Source of the DNA: an uncultured Alphaproteobacteria bacterium
GTDB taxonomy: Bacteria > Pseudomonadota > Alphaproteobacteria > Thalassobaculales > Thalassobaculaceae
Length of the DNA stretch: 34,617 bases
Direction of reading: 5' to 3'
NCBI GenBank assembly: GCA_902578675.1
Contig: CACHDV010000015.1
Coordinates: 1-34,617, forward strand
In this document: positions 9,037-16,959 of the stretch, one piece after another
How positions within the stretch are numbered: the first letter of the stretch is position 1
Layout of the letters: each line of letters begins with the position of its first letter
Notes under the pieces: generated by a model
The model's database searches: none
What the model was told of the DNA's origin: nothing
What the model saw: only the letters and a program-made list of their open reading frames with translations
Position numbers and translations under genes: made by a program

Positions 9037-9555
9037 TCAAGTCCTCGGAAGTGTTCGAATCAAATTGTAATTGAGCAGCCCGGCCCAAAACTGCTCGAGT
9101 TGTCTATAAGATTGGCTGGCGATTTTTATATCATTGGAATTAAGAGAACTTTCTAAAATATCTTTAGCATGTTTGTTGAACATGCCTGAAATTTGCTGAT
9201 ATAAGTCACGTCCCTTGCTTGATGGCCTAATACGCACAGATCTTTTGTCGTGGGTTGAGCGTTCCTGGATCAAATAATTATTCTCTACCATTTTTCTCAC
9301 ATTGTAAGACACATTAGATCCAAGATAATAGCCTCGGTTCGTTAATTCTCCTACAGTCAATTCACTATCGCCAATATTAAATAAAATAAGCGCTTGTATG
9401 TTATTGATATCTGCTATTCCATGGTTATCAAGTTCAGTTTTTACGACTTCTAAGAACTGACGATGCAACCTCTCGATTAAACGAATAGCTTCTAAATAAT
9501 CTTGCCGTATATCCGACAGACTTGAGGTCGCGTCAACTTGGATTGTATCAGACAT
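9037..9555 (-). CDS. MarR-family winged-helix regulator, LdtR-like
   Basis: A 172-residue winged-helix protein of the alphaproteobacterial LdtR-type MarR group. The conserved opening RLIERLHRQFLEVVK (26-40) is followed by the core NNIQALILFNIGDSELTVGEL, and then GYYLGSNVSYNVRKMVENNYL, which is the recognition helix region. The wing is around ERSTHDKRSVRIR. Liberibacter LdtR controls an L,D-transpeptidase gene and stress tolerance, so a cell-envelope role is known for the group; the targets here are unknown. The gene sits 56 nt downstream of mmsB on the same strand and may be co-transcribed with the valine genes, but no functional link is established. No clear Shine-Dalgarno precedes the ATG. 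Confidence 0.82.
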   Translation of the reverse strand: MSDTIQVDATSSLSDIRQDYLEAIRLIERLHRQFLEVVKTELDNHGIADINNIQALILFNIGDSELTVGELTNRGYYLGSNVSYNVRKMVENNYLIQERSTHDKRSVRIRPSSKGRDLYQQISGMFNKHAKDILESSLNSNDIKIASQSYRQLEQFWAGLLNYNLIRTLPRT

Positions 9556-9611
9556 TTTTCGAACATAAACCGATTCTTGTTTTTAAGGAACCATTCTTTA
9601 ACGCTTTAAAT

Positions 9612-10496
9612 TTACTTGCCTTCAGAAATCATTGTGAAAATGCCCGAGAAGTCTCTAGATCCGCCGCCTAATTCCATGTATTTCTGATATAACTTTAGTG
9701 CATTAGAAGCTAGGTCTGTTTTTTGCCCAACGGAGGATGCAGCATCCTCCGCAAGCCTCATATCTTTCGCCATCATAGCGGCAGTAAAACCAGGCTGGTA
9801 GTCTCTATTTGCCGGAGAAGTAGGAACCGGGCCCGGCACAGGTAAATAGCTCGTCATTGCCCAACACTGACTCGATGAGGATGACGTAATATCAAATAGC
9901 GTCTGAGCGTCTAAACCCAATTTTTCGGCCATCGAGAAGCTCTCGCTAACTGCTATCATAGAAATCCCTAGGATCATATTATTACAAATCTTGGCAGCCT
10001 GCCCATTTCCGGCCCCGCCAGTATGGACAATATTACTGCCCATTATTTCAAGAAAAGGACGCGACTTTTCGAAGGTTTGGTTGTCTCCACCCACCATAAA
10101 AGTTAGGGTCCCAGCCTCCGCTCCACCGGTGCCACCAGATACCGGAGCATCAACCATTTCAAAGCCTAATTCTTTAGCTTTCAAGGCTACTCGTCTTGAT
10201 GTCTCCACGTCTATTGTGGAACAGTCGATCAGCAACGCATTTTCATTAGCTGATTGAAAGATCGAACCGCTATAGACTTCTTCAACATGTTTCCCCTCTG
10301 GAAGCATAGTAATTATGGTTTCTGCCATTTCCACACAATTGCTTGCGCTATCTGCAGCTTCCCCACCAATGTTGCATAGCTTCTCGACCAAACTCGGCAC
10401 CAGGTCAAAACCTTTAACAGAGTGCCCGTTTTCAATTAAATTTTTTGCCATGGGCAACCCCATATTGCCCAAACCGATGAATGCTATATTAGCCAT
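9612..10496 (-). CDS. mmsB: 3-hydroxyisobutyrate dehydrogenase
   Basis: Oxidises 3-hydroxyisobutyrate to methylmalonate semialdehyde with NAD+ in valine degradation. It has 294 residues, the typical length. The Rossmann fingerprint IAFIGLGNMGLPMAKNL (4-20) binds NAD. DAPVSGGTGGAEAGTL (116-131) is the substrate loop, and GNGQAAKICNNM (163-174) supplies the catalytic Lys169. A GGGGGGA ribosome-binding site precedes the ATG. The two upstream genes carry out the preceding valine steps, which makes MmsB more likely than other beta-hydroxyacid dehydrogenases such as tartronate semialdehyde reductase. The downstream enzyme MmsA is not in the window. Confidence 0.94.
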   Translation of the reverse strand: MANIAFIGLGNMGLPMAKNLIENGHSVKGFDLVPSLVEKLCNIGGEAADSASNCVEMAETIITMLPEGKHVEEVYSGSIFQSANENALLIDCSTIDVETSRRVALKAKELGFEMVDAPVSGGTGGAEAGTLTFMVGGDNQTFEKSRPFLEIMGSNIVHTGGAGNGQAAKICNNMILGISMIAVSESFSMAEKLGLDAQTLFDITSSSSSQCWAMTSYLPVPGPVPTSPANRDYQPGFTAAMMAKDMRLAEDAASSVGQKTDLASNALKLYQKYMELGGGSRDFSGIFTMISEGK

Positions 10497-10550
10497 AAAT
10501 ATCCCCCCATCATGAAATTCATAATTTATAAAAGCAACTCACATTTCCAC

Positions 10551-11624
10551 TTAAGGAATGACTAAATCCCCCCATTCCACAGGTTCGAAATAACTTTCGA
10601 CCAACTCCTCTGACACACTATCTAGTGAGGATGGCTCCCATTTTGGATTATGGTCCTTGTCGACCAAAAGAGCCCTAACACCCTCCCTAAAATCATGCCC
10701 CAAAGCAAATTTTTGAGACATTCGATATTCCATTATCATTGTCTCAGCAAAACCTTTTGCCTTCCCACCGCGCTTTATTTGTTCAAGAGTTACTTTTAAG
10801 CTAGTTGGCGATTTGCTTCCCAACGCCTCCAAACTTTCCGAGGCAAATATCGTATCCGCAGCCTCCAAATTCCTGATGATGTCTTCAACTCGGTTCTCTG
10901 AAAAGTATTTGTCTATTTCAACGTTATTATTGGATAGAGTGTTCTCATCAGGAACTACAGCATATTGGTCTAAGACATCATCTATTTTTTTATGGGCATC
11001 ACCACTTAACTGTGTGTGCTGAATATCTGACTCTAATTTTTCAAGGTCACTTGAATGAACTACATGAGTTGCTATTCCGTATGCTAAGCAATCCGCTGGT
11101 CCAATTGGTCTTCCAGTTAAGGCTAAATAAATACCCACGGCGCCTGGAAGCCTAGAGAGAAACCAAGCACCTCCAACATCTGGGAATAACCCTATTGTAG
11201 TTTCAGGCATTCCTAACAATGTTCGTTCCGTCGCAACACGATGTGACCCGTGGACGGACAAGCCTACCCCGCCGCCCATACAAACTCTATCAATAAATGC
11301 TACGTAAGGTTTAGAACAGGTATGGATCTGATAATTTAATATATATTCTTCGAAGAAAAAGTTTCTAGCTAAGTCAGGCAAACCAGCCCCTTTGTGCTCA
11401 ATCAAACTTTGCCTGACTGCTCGCACATCACCGCCAGCACAAAAAGCTCGTTCCCCAGCCCCCTTTATTAGAATGACTTTTATTTCGTCATCCTTAAGCC
11501 ATCTGGTAAACTTATCCCGGAGCTTATTTATCATATTCATTGTCAAAGCATTTAAAGTCGCCGGACGATTTAGAGTTATCATCCCAACTCCATTATAAAC
11601 ACGAAATAAAACTTCTTCTTCCAT
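10551..11624 (-). CDS. 3-hydroxyisobutyryl-CoA hydrolase (enoyl-CoA hydratase superfamily)
   Basis: Crotonase-fold protein of 357 residues, matching the HIBCH family rather than ordinary enoyl-CoA hydratases of about 260. It has the oxyanion segment FCAGGDVRAV (61-70), the MGGGVGLSVHG loop (117-127) and the diagnostic MPETTIGLFPDVGG (139-152), with Glu141 and Asp149 matching HIBCH catalytic residues. It would hydrolyse 3-hydroxyisobutyryl-CoA to free 3-hydroxyisobutyrate, the substrate of MmsB immediately downstream. The ATG is preceded by AGAGG. It lies 28 nt after the acyl-CoA dehydrogenase gene and 54 nt before mmsB, all on one strand. A separate short-chain enoyl-CoA hydratase, needed for methacrylyl-CoA hydration, is not in the window. 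Confidence 0.92.
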   Translation of the reverse strand: MEEEVLFRVYNGVGMITLNRPATLNALTMNMINKLRDKFTRWLKDDEIKVILIKGAGERAFCAGGDVRAVRQSLIEHKGAGLPDLARNFFFEEYILNYQIHTCSKPYVAFIDRVCMGGGVGLSVHGSHRVATERTLLGMPETTIGLFPDVGGAWFLSRLPGAVGIYLALTGRPIGPADCLAYGIATHVVHSSDLEKLESDIQHTQLSGDAHKKIDDVLDQYAVVPDENTLSNNNVEIDKYFSENRVEDIIRNLEAADTIFASESLEALGSKSPTSLKVTLEQIKRGGKAKGFAETMIMEYRMSQKFALGHDFREGVRALLVDKDHNPKWEPSSLDSVSEELVESYFEPVEWGDLVIP

Positions 11625-11652
11625 ATTAAAATTAACCTCTTTTGGAATGATT

Positions 11653-12792
11653 CTAATTTAGGATGCGTCGTGCGATTATTAGTTGCATTATCTCATTTGT
11701 GCCTTCTAAAATTTCGTGCACCCTTAGATCACGGACTATTTTTTCAATACCAAAATCTTTTAAGTATCCGTAGCCACCATGAATTTGCAACGCATCATTA
11801 CAAATTTTTGAGCACGCTTCTGTCGCCCATTTTTTTGCCATTGCACAGTGCATAATTGCATCCGGCGCCCCTTCATCAATACTACTCGCTGCGCGATGCA
11901 ACATCAGCCTACTCGCGTCCAACTCGGTTGCCATATCAGCCAATTTAAATTGTATTGATTGGAAATCTGCCAGCTGTTTACCAAACTGTTTCCTCTCTTT
12001 AGAGTACGATTTCGCTAACTCTAAAGCTTTTCTCGCACCCCCAATCGAACAAGCCGCAATATTTACTCGCCCTCCATCCAGGCCAGCCATAGCTATTTTG
12101 AAACCATCACCCTCATTTCCAACCAGGTTATCTATTGGAACTAAACAATTGTCAAAATGAACTGCTGCAGTGTGTTGAGTATTCCAGCCCATTTTTTTCT
12201 CTTTTGCTCCGAAAGATAGACCTTCAGTACCAGCTTCCACGAGCAGACAAGAAATTCCGTTCGCACCGCTTTCGCCGGTCCGACACATCACAGCATAAAC
12301 ATCACTGGTGCTGCCCCCCGAAATAAATGACTTTGACCCGTTTAATATAAAATGGCTATTACCCTCTTTTCTTGCTTGAGTTGTGAGCGAAACGGCGTCA
12401 GATCCAGAGCCTGGTTCAGTTAAACAATAGCTTGTCATCTTTGACATCTTTGCAATATCCGGGAGAAATCGCCTTCTGAGTTGATCATTCGCAAAAGTAT
12501 CAATCATCCAGGCAACCATGTTATGAATGGATAAATAAGCCGCGGTAGAAGGACATGCTGCTGAAAGCTCTTCAAAAATTATGGCGGCCTCAAGCCTACC
12601 TAATCCAGCTCCCCCTACATCTTCAGACGTGTATATACCAGCTAAACCAAGTTCAGCCGCGAGACGCAACTCGGATGCAGGAAAAATTTCTTTTTGATCC
12701 CATTCGGACGCATTAGGTAAAAAGTGCTCTTCCGCAAAAGCTCTTGCCATATCCTGAATAGCTCGTTGTTCTTCGCTTAATTCAAAATTCAT
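11653..12792 (-). CDS. Acyl-CoA dehydrogenase, probable isobutyryl-CoA dehydrogenase
   Basis: FAD-dependent acyl-CoA dehydrogenase of 379 residues with the complete family architecture. The N-terminal helical domain starts FELSEEQRAIQDMARAFAEE, the middle beta domain has YCLTEPGSGSDA, and the C-terminal helical domain has the RKQFGKQLADFQ motif and ends in LEGTNEIM with the catalytic glutamate (about Glu363). Placement directly before the 3-hydroxyisobutyryl-CoA hydrolase and mmsB genes points to isobutyryl-CoA as substrate, giving methacrylyl-CoA in valine degradation. Sequence alone does not exclude 2-methylbutyryl- or other short branched acyl-CoAs. It starts 27 nt after the formyltransferase-like gene, so it is probably in the same operon. 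Confidence 0.93.
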   Translation of the reverse strand: MNFELSEEQRAIQDMARAFAEEHFLPNASEWDQKEIFPASELRLAAELGLAGIYTSEDVGGAGLGRLEAAIIFEELSAACPSTAAYLSIHNMVAWMIDTFANDQLRRRFLPDIAKMSKMTSYCLTEPGSGSDAVSLTTQARKEGNSHFILNGSKSFISGGSTSDVYAVMCRTGESGANGISCLLVEAGTEGLSFGAKEKKMGWNTQHTAAVHFDNCLVPIDNLVGNEGDGFKIAMAGLDGGRVNIAACSIGGARKALELAKSYSKERKQFGKQLADFQSIQFKLADMATELDASRLMLHRAASSIDEGAPDAIMHCAMAKKWATEACSKICNDALQIHGGYGYLKDFGIEKIVRDLRVHEILEGTNEIMQLIIARRILN

Positions 12793-12819
12793 AAGCGGTG
12801 CTCTTCCCTAAACGAACAA

Positions 12820-13737
12820 TCAAGTCCCAAAACGGCGTCCCAACTCTATTTTTTTGTCACGGATAAACTCTGCCGAATTTATTTTTCCGGACTTACCTAT
12901 CCTAACCCGGTTAATACGAATACCACCTAATCCCGAATTGATAGTAAAACTTGTATCATCGATCGCACAAACCCTTCCAAAGCGTCCTGTGCCCGCCGTC
13001 AATTCACAATCAAAAATTTGCACTTCCTCTCCATCAAGCGTAGTCCATGCACCCGGCTGAGGGTTGCATCCTCTGATTAAGTTATACACTTCGGTAGCCG
13101 ATCGAGACCAGTCTATTTCAGCATTGGCGCGTCGGCACCAACTCTCGTAGGTTGCCTGTGTCTCATCCTGCGGTATTTTTGGAGCTTCCCCGGATCGAAT
13201 TAAATCGATAGCCTCCAAAGTTGCGCTCACACCGGCTGGAAAAATTTTGTCAAAATAAAGTGTCCCAAGCGTATCATCCGGCAAAATATCAATTTGCTTT
13301 TGAAGTAAAATATCACCTTCATCCAAACCATCATCTGGCCAAAAGATTGTTAGCCCAGTTTGTTTTGCCCCCCATATGATGGGCCAGTTGATTGAACTCG
13401 GTCCACGATGCAAAGGCAGCAACGATGGATGAAAACATATCGTACCATTTTTTGGAATATTTCGGGCCTGCTCAGGAACGAAAATTATAACATATGCTAA
13501 AAGCATTAAATCCGCGTCCCACGATCGCAACTCCTCTAAAATCTCTGGACTTTCGAAATTAGCCGGTTGCCTGACTTCCAGTCCTGCCTCCAGGGCACTT
13601 TGCTTTATGGGATCTATTGGTTTTCCGTCGACGTCGGGTGCGGTATATACAGCCACCACGTCATCTTTACCTTCTTTCAAAACTGCCTCTAGACACGCTT
13701 TGCCAAAAGCTTGTTGTCCATTAATAACAATACGCAT
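12820..13737 (-). CDS. Formyltransferase-fold protein, stand-alone 10-formyltetrahydrofolate hydrolase-like
   Basis: A 305-residue protein of the methionyl-tRNA formyltransferase fold. It resembles the N-terminal hydrolase domain of 10-formyltetrahydrofolate dehydrogenase (ALDH1L1) more than Fmt. Matches include CFHPSLLPLHRGPSSINW (101-118), TIFWPDDGLDEGDILLQ (130-146) and LPDDTLGTLYFDKIFPAG. His103 and Asp139 correspond to the catalytic pair. The Asn of the Fmt/PurN N-x-H motif is Cys101 here, which argues against a true Fmt. A C-terminal OB-like domain (around GAWTTLDGEEVQIFD onward) is present but no aldehyde dehydrogenase domain. I start it at 13737 because a perfect GGAGG lies 8 nt upstream (13746-13750); the in-frame TTG at 13752 overlaps that site. 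It is the first gene of the valine operon. Substrate and role are unproven. Confidence 0.8.
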   Translation of the reverse strand: MRIVINGQQAFGKACLEAVLKEGKDDVVAVYTAPDVDGKPIDPIKQSALEAGLEVRQPANFESPEILEELRSWDADLMLLAYVIIFVPEQARNIPKNGTICFHPSLLPLHRGPSSINWPIIWGAKQTGLTIFWPDDGLDEGDILLQKQIDILPDDTLGTLYFDKIFPAGVSATLEAIDLIRSGEAPKIPQDETQATYESWCRRANAEIDWSRSATEVYNLIRGCNPQPGAWTTLDGEEVQIFDCELTAGTGRFGRVCAIDDTSFTINSGLGGIRINRVRIGKSGKINSAEFIRDKKIELGRRFGT

Positions 13738-13745
13738 ACAAGCGT

Positions 13746-13750
13746 CCTCC
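13746..13750 (-). promoter_or_regulatory. Strong ribosome-binding site (GGAGG) that fixes the formyltransferase-like start
   Basis: GGAGG on the minus strand, 8 nt before the ATG at 13737. It excludes the upstream TTG at 13752 as the likely start. Confidence 0.75.
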
Positions 13751-13893
13751 AACTTTTCTTTTCTGAGTCTGCGACAAATCAGTTGTTTAAAACTATTAAC
13801 TATCAGATTAAAGTGAAGCGAGGTTAAGTGCTAGTTTAACTTTGGAATAAGTATTATTTTTTTTGAAACGGAGATGCCAAAAGGCAGGTAAAT

Positions 13894-14913
13894 ATGGCAG
13901 AAATGAACCAAACTGGACCAGCATTCCCACTGACCCGCTTGAGAAGAAATAGAAAAACCAAATGGGCAAGAGACCTCACTAAGGAAAACTTTTTGTCACC
14001 TCAAGACCTTATTTGGCCTGTCTTCGTCCAGGAGGGTGAAAACCTTGAGGAACACGTGCCGTCAATGCCAGGTGTTGTAAGATACAGCGGCGACCGACTT
14101 GTCGATGCTGTTGCAGAAGCGGCAGAATTAGGCATATCTGCGATTGCGATCTTCCCATATTTAAACCCAGATTTAAGAGACTCAACTGGGTCTATGGCTA
14201 CTAAATCCGACAATCTAGTGTGCAGGGCAATAGAAAGAGTAAAAGCCCAAAACTTGAATATTGGTATTCAGTGTGATGTAGCCCTTGATCCATTTACAAG
14301 TCATGGACACGACGGCCTTTTAGACTCAGACGGACAAATTTTAAACGATGAAACCGTAAAGATTTTATGCGAGCAAGCATTGGTGCAAGCAAACGCCGGA
14401 TGTGATATTATCTCACCGTCCGACATGATGGATGGCCGTGTTGGGGAAATAAGAAGAACACTAGACAAAAATAATTTTGATAATGTGCAAATAATGTCCT
14501 ACTCAGCAAAATACGCTTCGAGTTTTTACGGCCCATTTAGAGATGCTCTGGGTTCAACCGCGACATTAGCTGAAGGTAGCAAAGCAACCTATCAAATGGA
14601 CCCAAGGAACTCAGACGAGGCTATGCGTGAAATAGCTTTAGATATAGCCGAGGGAGCCGACATGATTATGATCAAACCCGGATTGCCTTATCTTGATATA
14701 ATTTATCGGACAAAACAACAGTTCGGTGTTCCTACATACGGCTATCAGGTAAGTGGCGAATATTCGATGATCAAAGCAGCAGTCAATAATGGTTGGATTA
14801 ATCACGACAGCTGTATTATTGAAAGCTTAATTGCCTTTAAGAGGGCCGGGGCGAATGGAATTTTGACATATTTTGCACTGGATGCTGCACGCCTTTTAAA
14901 AGGATGTAGTTAA
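13894..14913 (+). CDS. hemB: Delta-aminolevulinic acid dehydratase (porphobilinogen synthase)
   Basis: Condenses two 5-aminolevulinate molecules to porphobilinogen in heme, siroheme and cobalamin precursor synthesis. It is 339 residues, full length. Active-site lysines are Lys206 (in SYSAKYASSFYGPFR) and Lys261 (in MIMIKPGLPYLD). The metal region reads DVALDPFTSHGHDGLL (128-143), with aspartates in place of the three cysteines of zinc enzymes, so this is the magnesium-type, zinc-independent class. The ATG is preceded by GGCAGGT a few bases upstream. An ATG at 13903 is a possible alternative. It is divergent from the valine operon across a roughly 150-bp region and is followed by a 332-bp gap before fliF. 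Confidence 0.97.
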   Translation: MAEMNQTGPAFPLTRLRRNRKTKWARDLTKENFLSPQDLIWPVFVQEGENLEEHVPSMPGVVRYSGDRLVDAVAEAAELGISAIAIFPYLNPDLRDSTGSMATKSDNLVCRAIERVKAQNLNIGIQCDVALDPFTSHGHDGLLDSDGQILNDETVKILCEQALVQANAGCDIISPSDMMDGRVGEIRRTLDKNNFDNVQIMSYSAKYASSFYGPFRDALGSTATLAEGSKATYQMDPRNSDEAMREIALDIAEGADMIMIKPGLPYLDIIYRTKQQFGVPTYGYQVSGEYSMIKAAVNNGWINHDSCIIESLIAFKRAGANGILTYFALDAARLLKGCS

Positions 14914-15073
14914 AATTATTCTATAGTTTTCCTGTCTGATCGAAGGGTACGATGTACAAAAGCTTCTTTTCCATCGCGCCAACGTATGAAAATTTTTAAA
15001 ATTGCCAAAATGTCTAGAGCAGACAAAAAATTGATTTGATTAACACTTCACTGTCAAATTAAAAAAAATCTAT

Positions 15074-15086
15074 TAATCTGTTGATT
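15074..15086 (-). promoter_or_regulatory. IHF-consensus site upstream of fliF
   Basis: On the minus strand AATCAACAGATTA matches the IHF consensus WATCAANNNNTTR at every fixed position, with an A5 run (T5 on the plus strand, 15097-15101) upstream of the core. IHF bending is a known feature of sigma54-dependent flagellar promoters in Caulobacter. By my estimate, one such match is expected about every 30 kb by chance, or more often in AT-rich DNA. Confidence 0.45.
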
Positions 15087-15120
15087 CAAATAGAGTATTT
15101 TTGTAAAACAGTTGTACATG

Positions 15121-15133
15121 GGCAATTTTTGCC
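15121..15133. promoter_or_regulatory. GGCAA-TTT-TTGCC palindrome, possible FlbD (ftr-like) site
   Basis: Perfect 5-bp arms around TTT, 113 bp upstream of fliF. It is loosely like the GGCA...TGCC core of Caulobacter ftr elements bound by FlbD, and a FlbD homologue is encoded in this cluster. The same bases (TGGGCAATTTTTGC) resemble a -24/-12 promoter but with 9 instead of 10 bp between GG and GC. Confidence 0.3.
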
Positions 15134-15245
15134 TAGTTGGAGCGATGAAAGGTTTATGTAACTTGCTGCAATTTTATGAAAAATGAATCTTTTCCTGGTT
15201 GCGCCCAATCAAGAGTTAAATGGAATGACAATTGGAGTGAAATGA

Positions 15246-16928
15246 ATGAACCCGATTGCAGAATTAATAAGACAACTCGGTCCGGTTAGGCTTGCCGCAC
15301 TGGCAGCTACAGGGATAGCCGTTCTAGGTTTCTTCATATTTCTAAGTTCTCGCTTAAGCACGGGTGGTATGGCTCTGCTTTATGGGGACCTTGATCCACA
15401 AGACAGTGGGCAGATAATCCAAACACTTCAATCGAAAAATATTCCATATGACATCAAGGCTGGTGGGAAACAGATTTTTGTGCCGGGCGATCAAGTTTTA
15501 CAGCTAAGAGTTTCATTAGCCGAAAGTGGTTTACCTGGAGGTGGGTCGGTAGGTTATGAAATTTTTGATGACAACCAGGGAATTGGTACAACTAATTTTG
15601 TTCAAAATATAAATCTGGTTAGAGCTCTTGAAGGAGAGTTAGCAAGAACAATTAGCGCCATGAGGAATGTTCGGGGCGCTAGAGTGCATCTAGTGATGCC
15701 TAGAAGGGAGCTTTTTAGCAGAGAAAAACAAGAAGCAAGCGCATCCGTTGTTCTGCAAGTTCAAGGTTCCTCTCGGTTAAATAACGAACAGGTCCAAGCA
15801 ATACAACATCTTATCGCTGCTGCCGTTCCTTCAATGGACCCGCAAAAAATTTCAGTACTAGATGATCGAGGTCAATTGCTAGCAAGAGGCAATGGAGACA
15901 GCTCTTCAGCCGCAGCCGGAACCGCTGACGAAATGAGAGTTGGCTTTGAAAATCGCATGCGTCAAGCAATAATAGAACTGCTTGAGAGAACAGTTGGCTT
16001 AAATCGGGTGAGAGCCGAAATTAATGCTGAAATTGATTATGATAGAGTGGTTGAGAATGCTGAAATCTTTGACCCAGACAGCCAAGTAGCAAGGTCAACA
16101 CAAACTGTTCAGGAAAACGAGAATAGTTCCGAAAATGACGATCAAGATACAGTTACAGTACAAAACAATTTACCTGAAACCGAGGCCACTGCCGCAGGCA
16201 CTGGAACGTCGGCAGCAAGTCAGGTTTCAAGAACAGAAGAGACTGTTAATTTCGAAATAACAAAGACCGTTCGCAACCGAGTAAAAGAGTCTGGCCAAAT
16301 AAAACGCCTCTCGGTTGCAGTTCTGGTTGATGGGAAATATGTAGAAAACGATGACGGAGATAAGGTGTGGCAGCCAAGAGCCGCTGACGAGTTAGCCCAA
16401 CTAGAAACGCTAGTGAAGTCGGCTGTTGGATTTAATGAGCAACGTGGAGATAGCGTCGAAATAGTCAATATGCAATTTGTTAAATTAGAGCCACTAGAAT
16501 TTGATGACGGCTCCCTCTTCCTGGGTATATCCAAAGAAGAATTTATGCAGTTAGCAGAAATTCTTGTCCTCGCGGTAGTTGGATTATTGGTTATCCTTCT
16601 TGTCGTACGACCCGTTTTGACGCGACTTTTTGAATCGATGCCGACAGCACTCGCGGGTGGACAAGCCGGGGCACTTGGAGATCAAGAGGGTGTTGCACTA
16701 GCACAATTAACAGGTCCTGAAGCAACCGCGGACATGGCTGAATTACTCGAGGAAGATGAGGAAGAGGTAGAAGATGAAAGTCTTCTCGACCAAATGATCG
16801 ATATTAATCAGGTGGAGGGTAGGGTGAGAGCCTCATCTTTAAAACAAATTGGCGAAATTGTGGACAAGCACCCTGAAGAGGCAATAGCTATCGTGCGAAA
16901 CTGGATGTATCAGGAAGGCGGCGCTTGA
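15246..16928 (+). CDS. fliF: Flagellar MS-ring protein FliF
   Basis: Forms the inner-membrane MS ring of the flagellar basal body. It has 560 residues: an N-terminal membrane helix (about 16-34), the YscJ/FliF ring-building domain beginning LLYGDLDPQDSGQI (45-58) with MRNVRGARVHLVMPRRELF (139-157), an acidic, Gln/Asn-rich middle (about 285-325), and a second helix at about 437-457. The C-terminal cytoplasmic tail ends DQMIDINQVEGRVRASS... NWMYQEGGA, the FliG-binding region. The start has GGAG 8 nt upstream. It is the first gene of the flagellar cluster. The next gene is fliH, not fliG as in Caulobacter, although the FliG-binding tail is intact, so fliG is expected elsewhere. Confidence 0.97.
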   Translation: MNPIAELIRQLGPVRLAALAATGIAVLGFFIFLSSRLSTGGMALLYGDLDPQDSGQIIQTLQSKNIPYDIKAGGKQIFVPGDQVLQLRVSLAESGLPGGGSVGYEIFDDNQGIGTTNFVQNINLVRALEGELARTISAMRNVRGARVHLVMPRRELFSREKQEASASVVLQVQGSSRLNNEQVQAIQHLIAAAVPSMDPQKISVLDDRGQLLARGNGDSSSAAAGTADEMRVGFENRMRQAIIELLERTVGLNRVRAEINAEIDYDRVVENAEIFDPDSQVARSTQTVQENENSSENDDQDTVTVQNNLPETEATAAGTGTSAASQVSRTEETVNFEITKTVRNRVKESGQIKRLSVAVLVDGKYVENDDGDKVWQPRAADELAQLETLVKSAVGFNEQRGDSVEIVNMQFVKLEPLEFDDGSLFLGISKEEFMQLAEILVLAVVGLLVILLVVRPVLTRLFESMPTALAGGQAGALGDQEGVALAQLTGPEATADMAELLEEDEEEVEDESLLDQMIDINQVEGRVRASSLKQIGEIVDKHPEEAIAIVRNWMYQEGGA

Positions 16929-16959
16929 TTAAAATTTAACGCTGATGATGGGGCTCTAT

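Larger units (their letters stand above)
14914..15245. other. 332-bp intergenic region before the flagellar cluster
   Basis: No convincing gene. It is AT-rich with A8 at 15061-15068, a small inverted repeat TGTCT/AGACA near 15012-15026, an IHF-consensus site at 15074-15086 and a GGCAA/TTGCC palindrome at 15121-15133. A 13-codon frame at 15145-15186 has its GGAG only 2 nt from the ATG and is not credible. A GGAG (15234-15237) 8 nt before 15246 is the fliF ribosome-binding site. Confidence 0.6.

Noticed and set aside
15012-15026. TGTCT-AGAGC-AGACA hairpin as the hemB terminator
   Set aside because: The stem is 5 bp and is followed by A residues, not T, on the hemB strand; it lies about 100 bp past the stop.
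15145-15186. 13-codon open frame (ATG AAA GGT...) upstream of fliF as a leader peptide
   Set aside because: Its GGAG is only 2 nt from the ATG, too close for efficient initiation, and the frame has no codon pattern suggesting attenuation.
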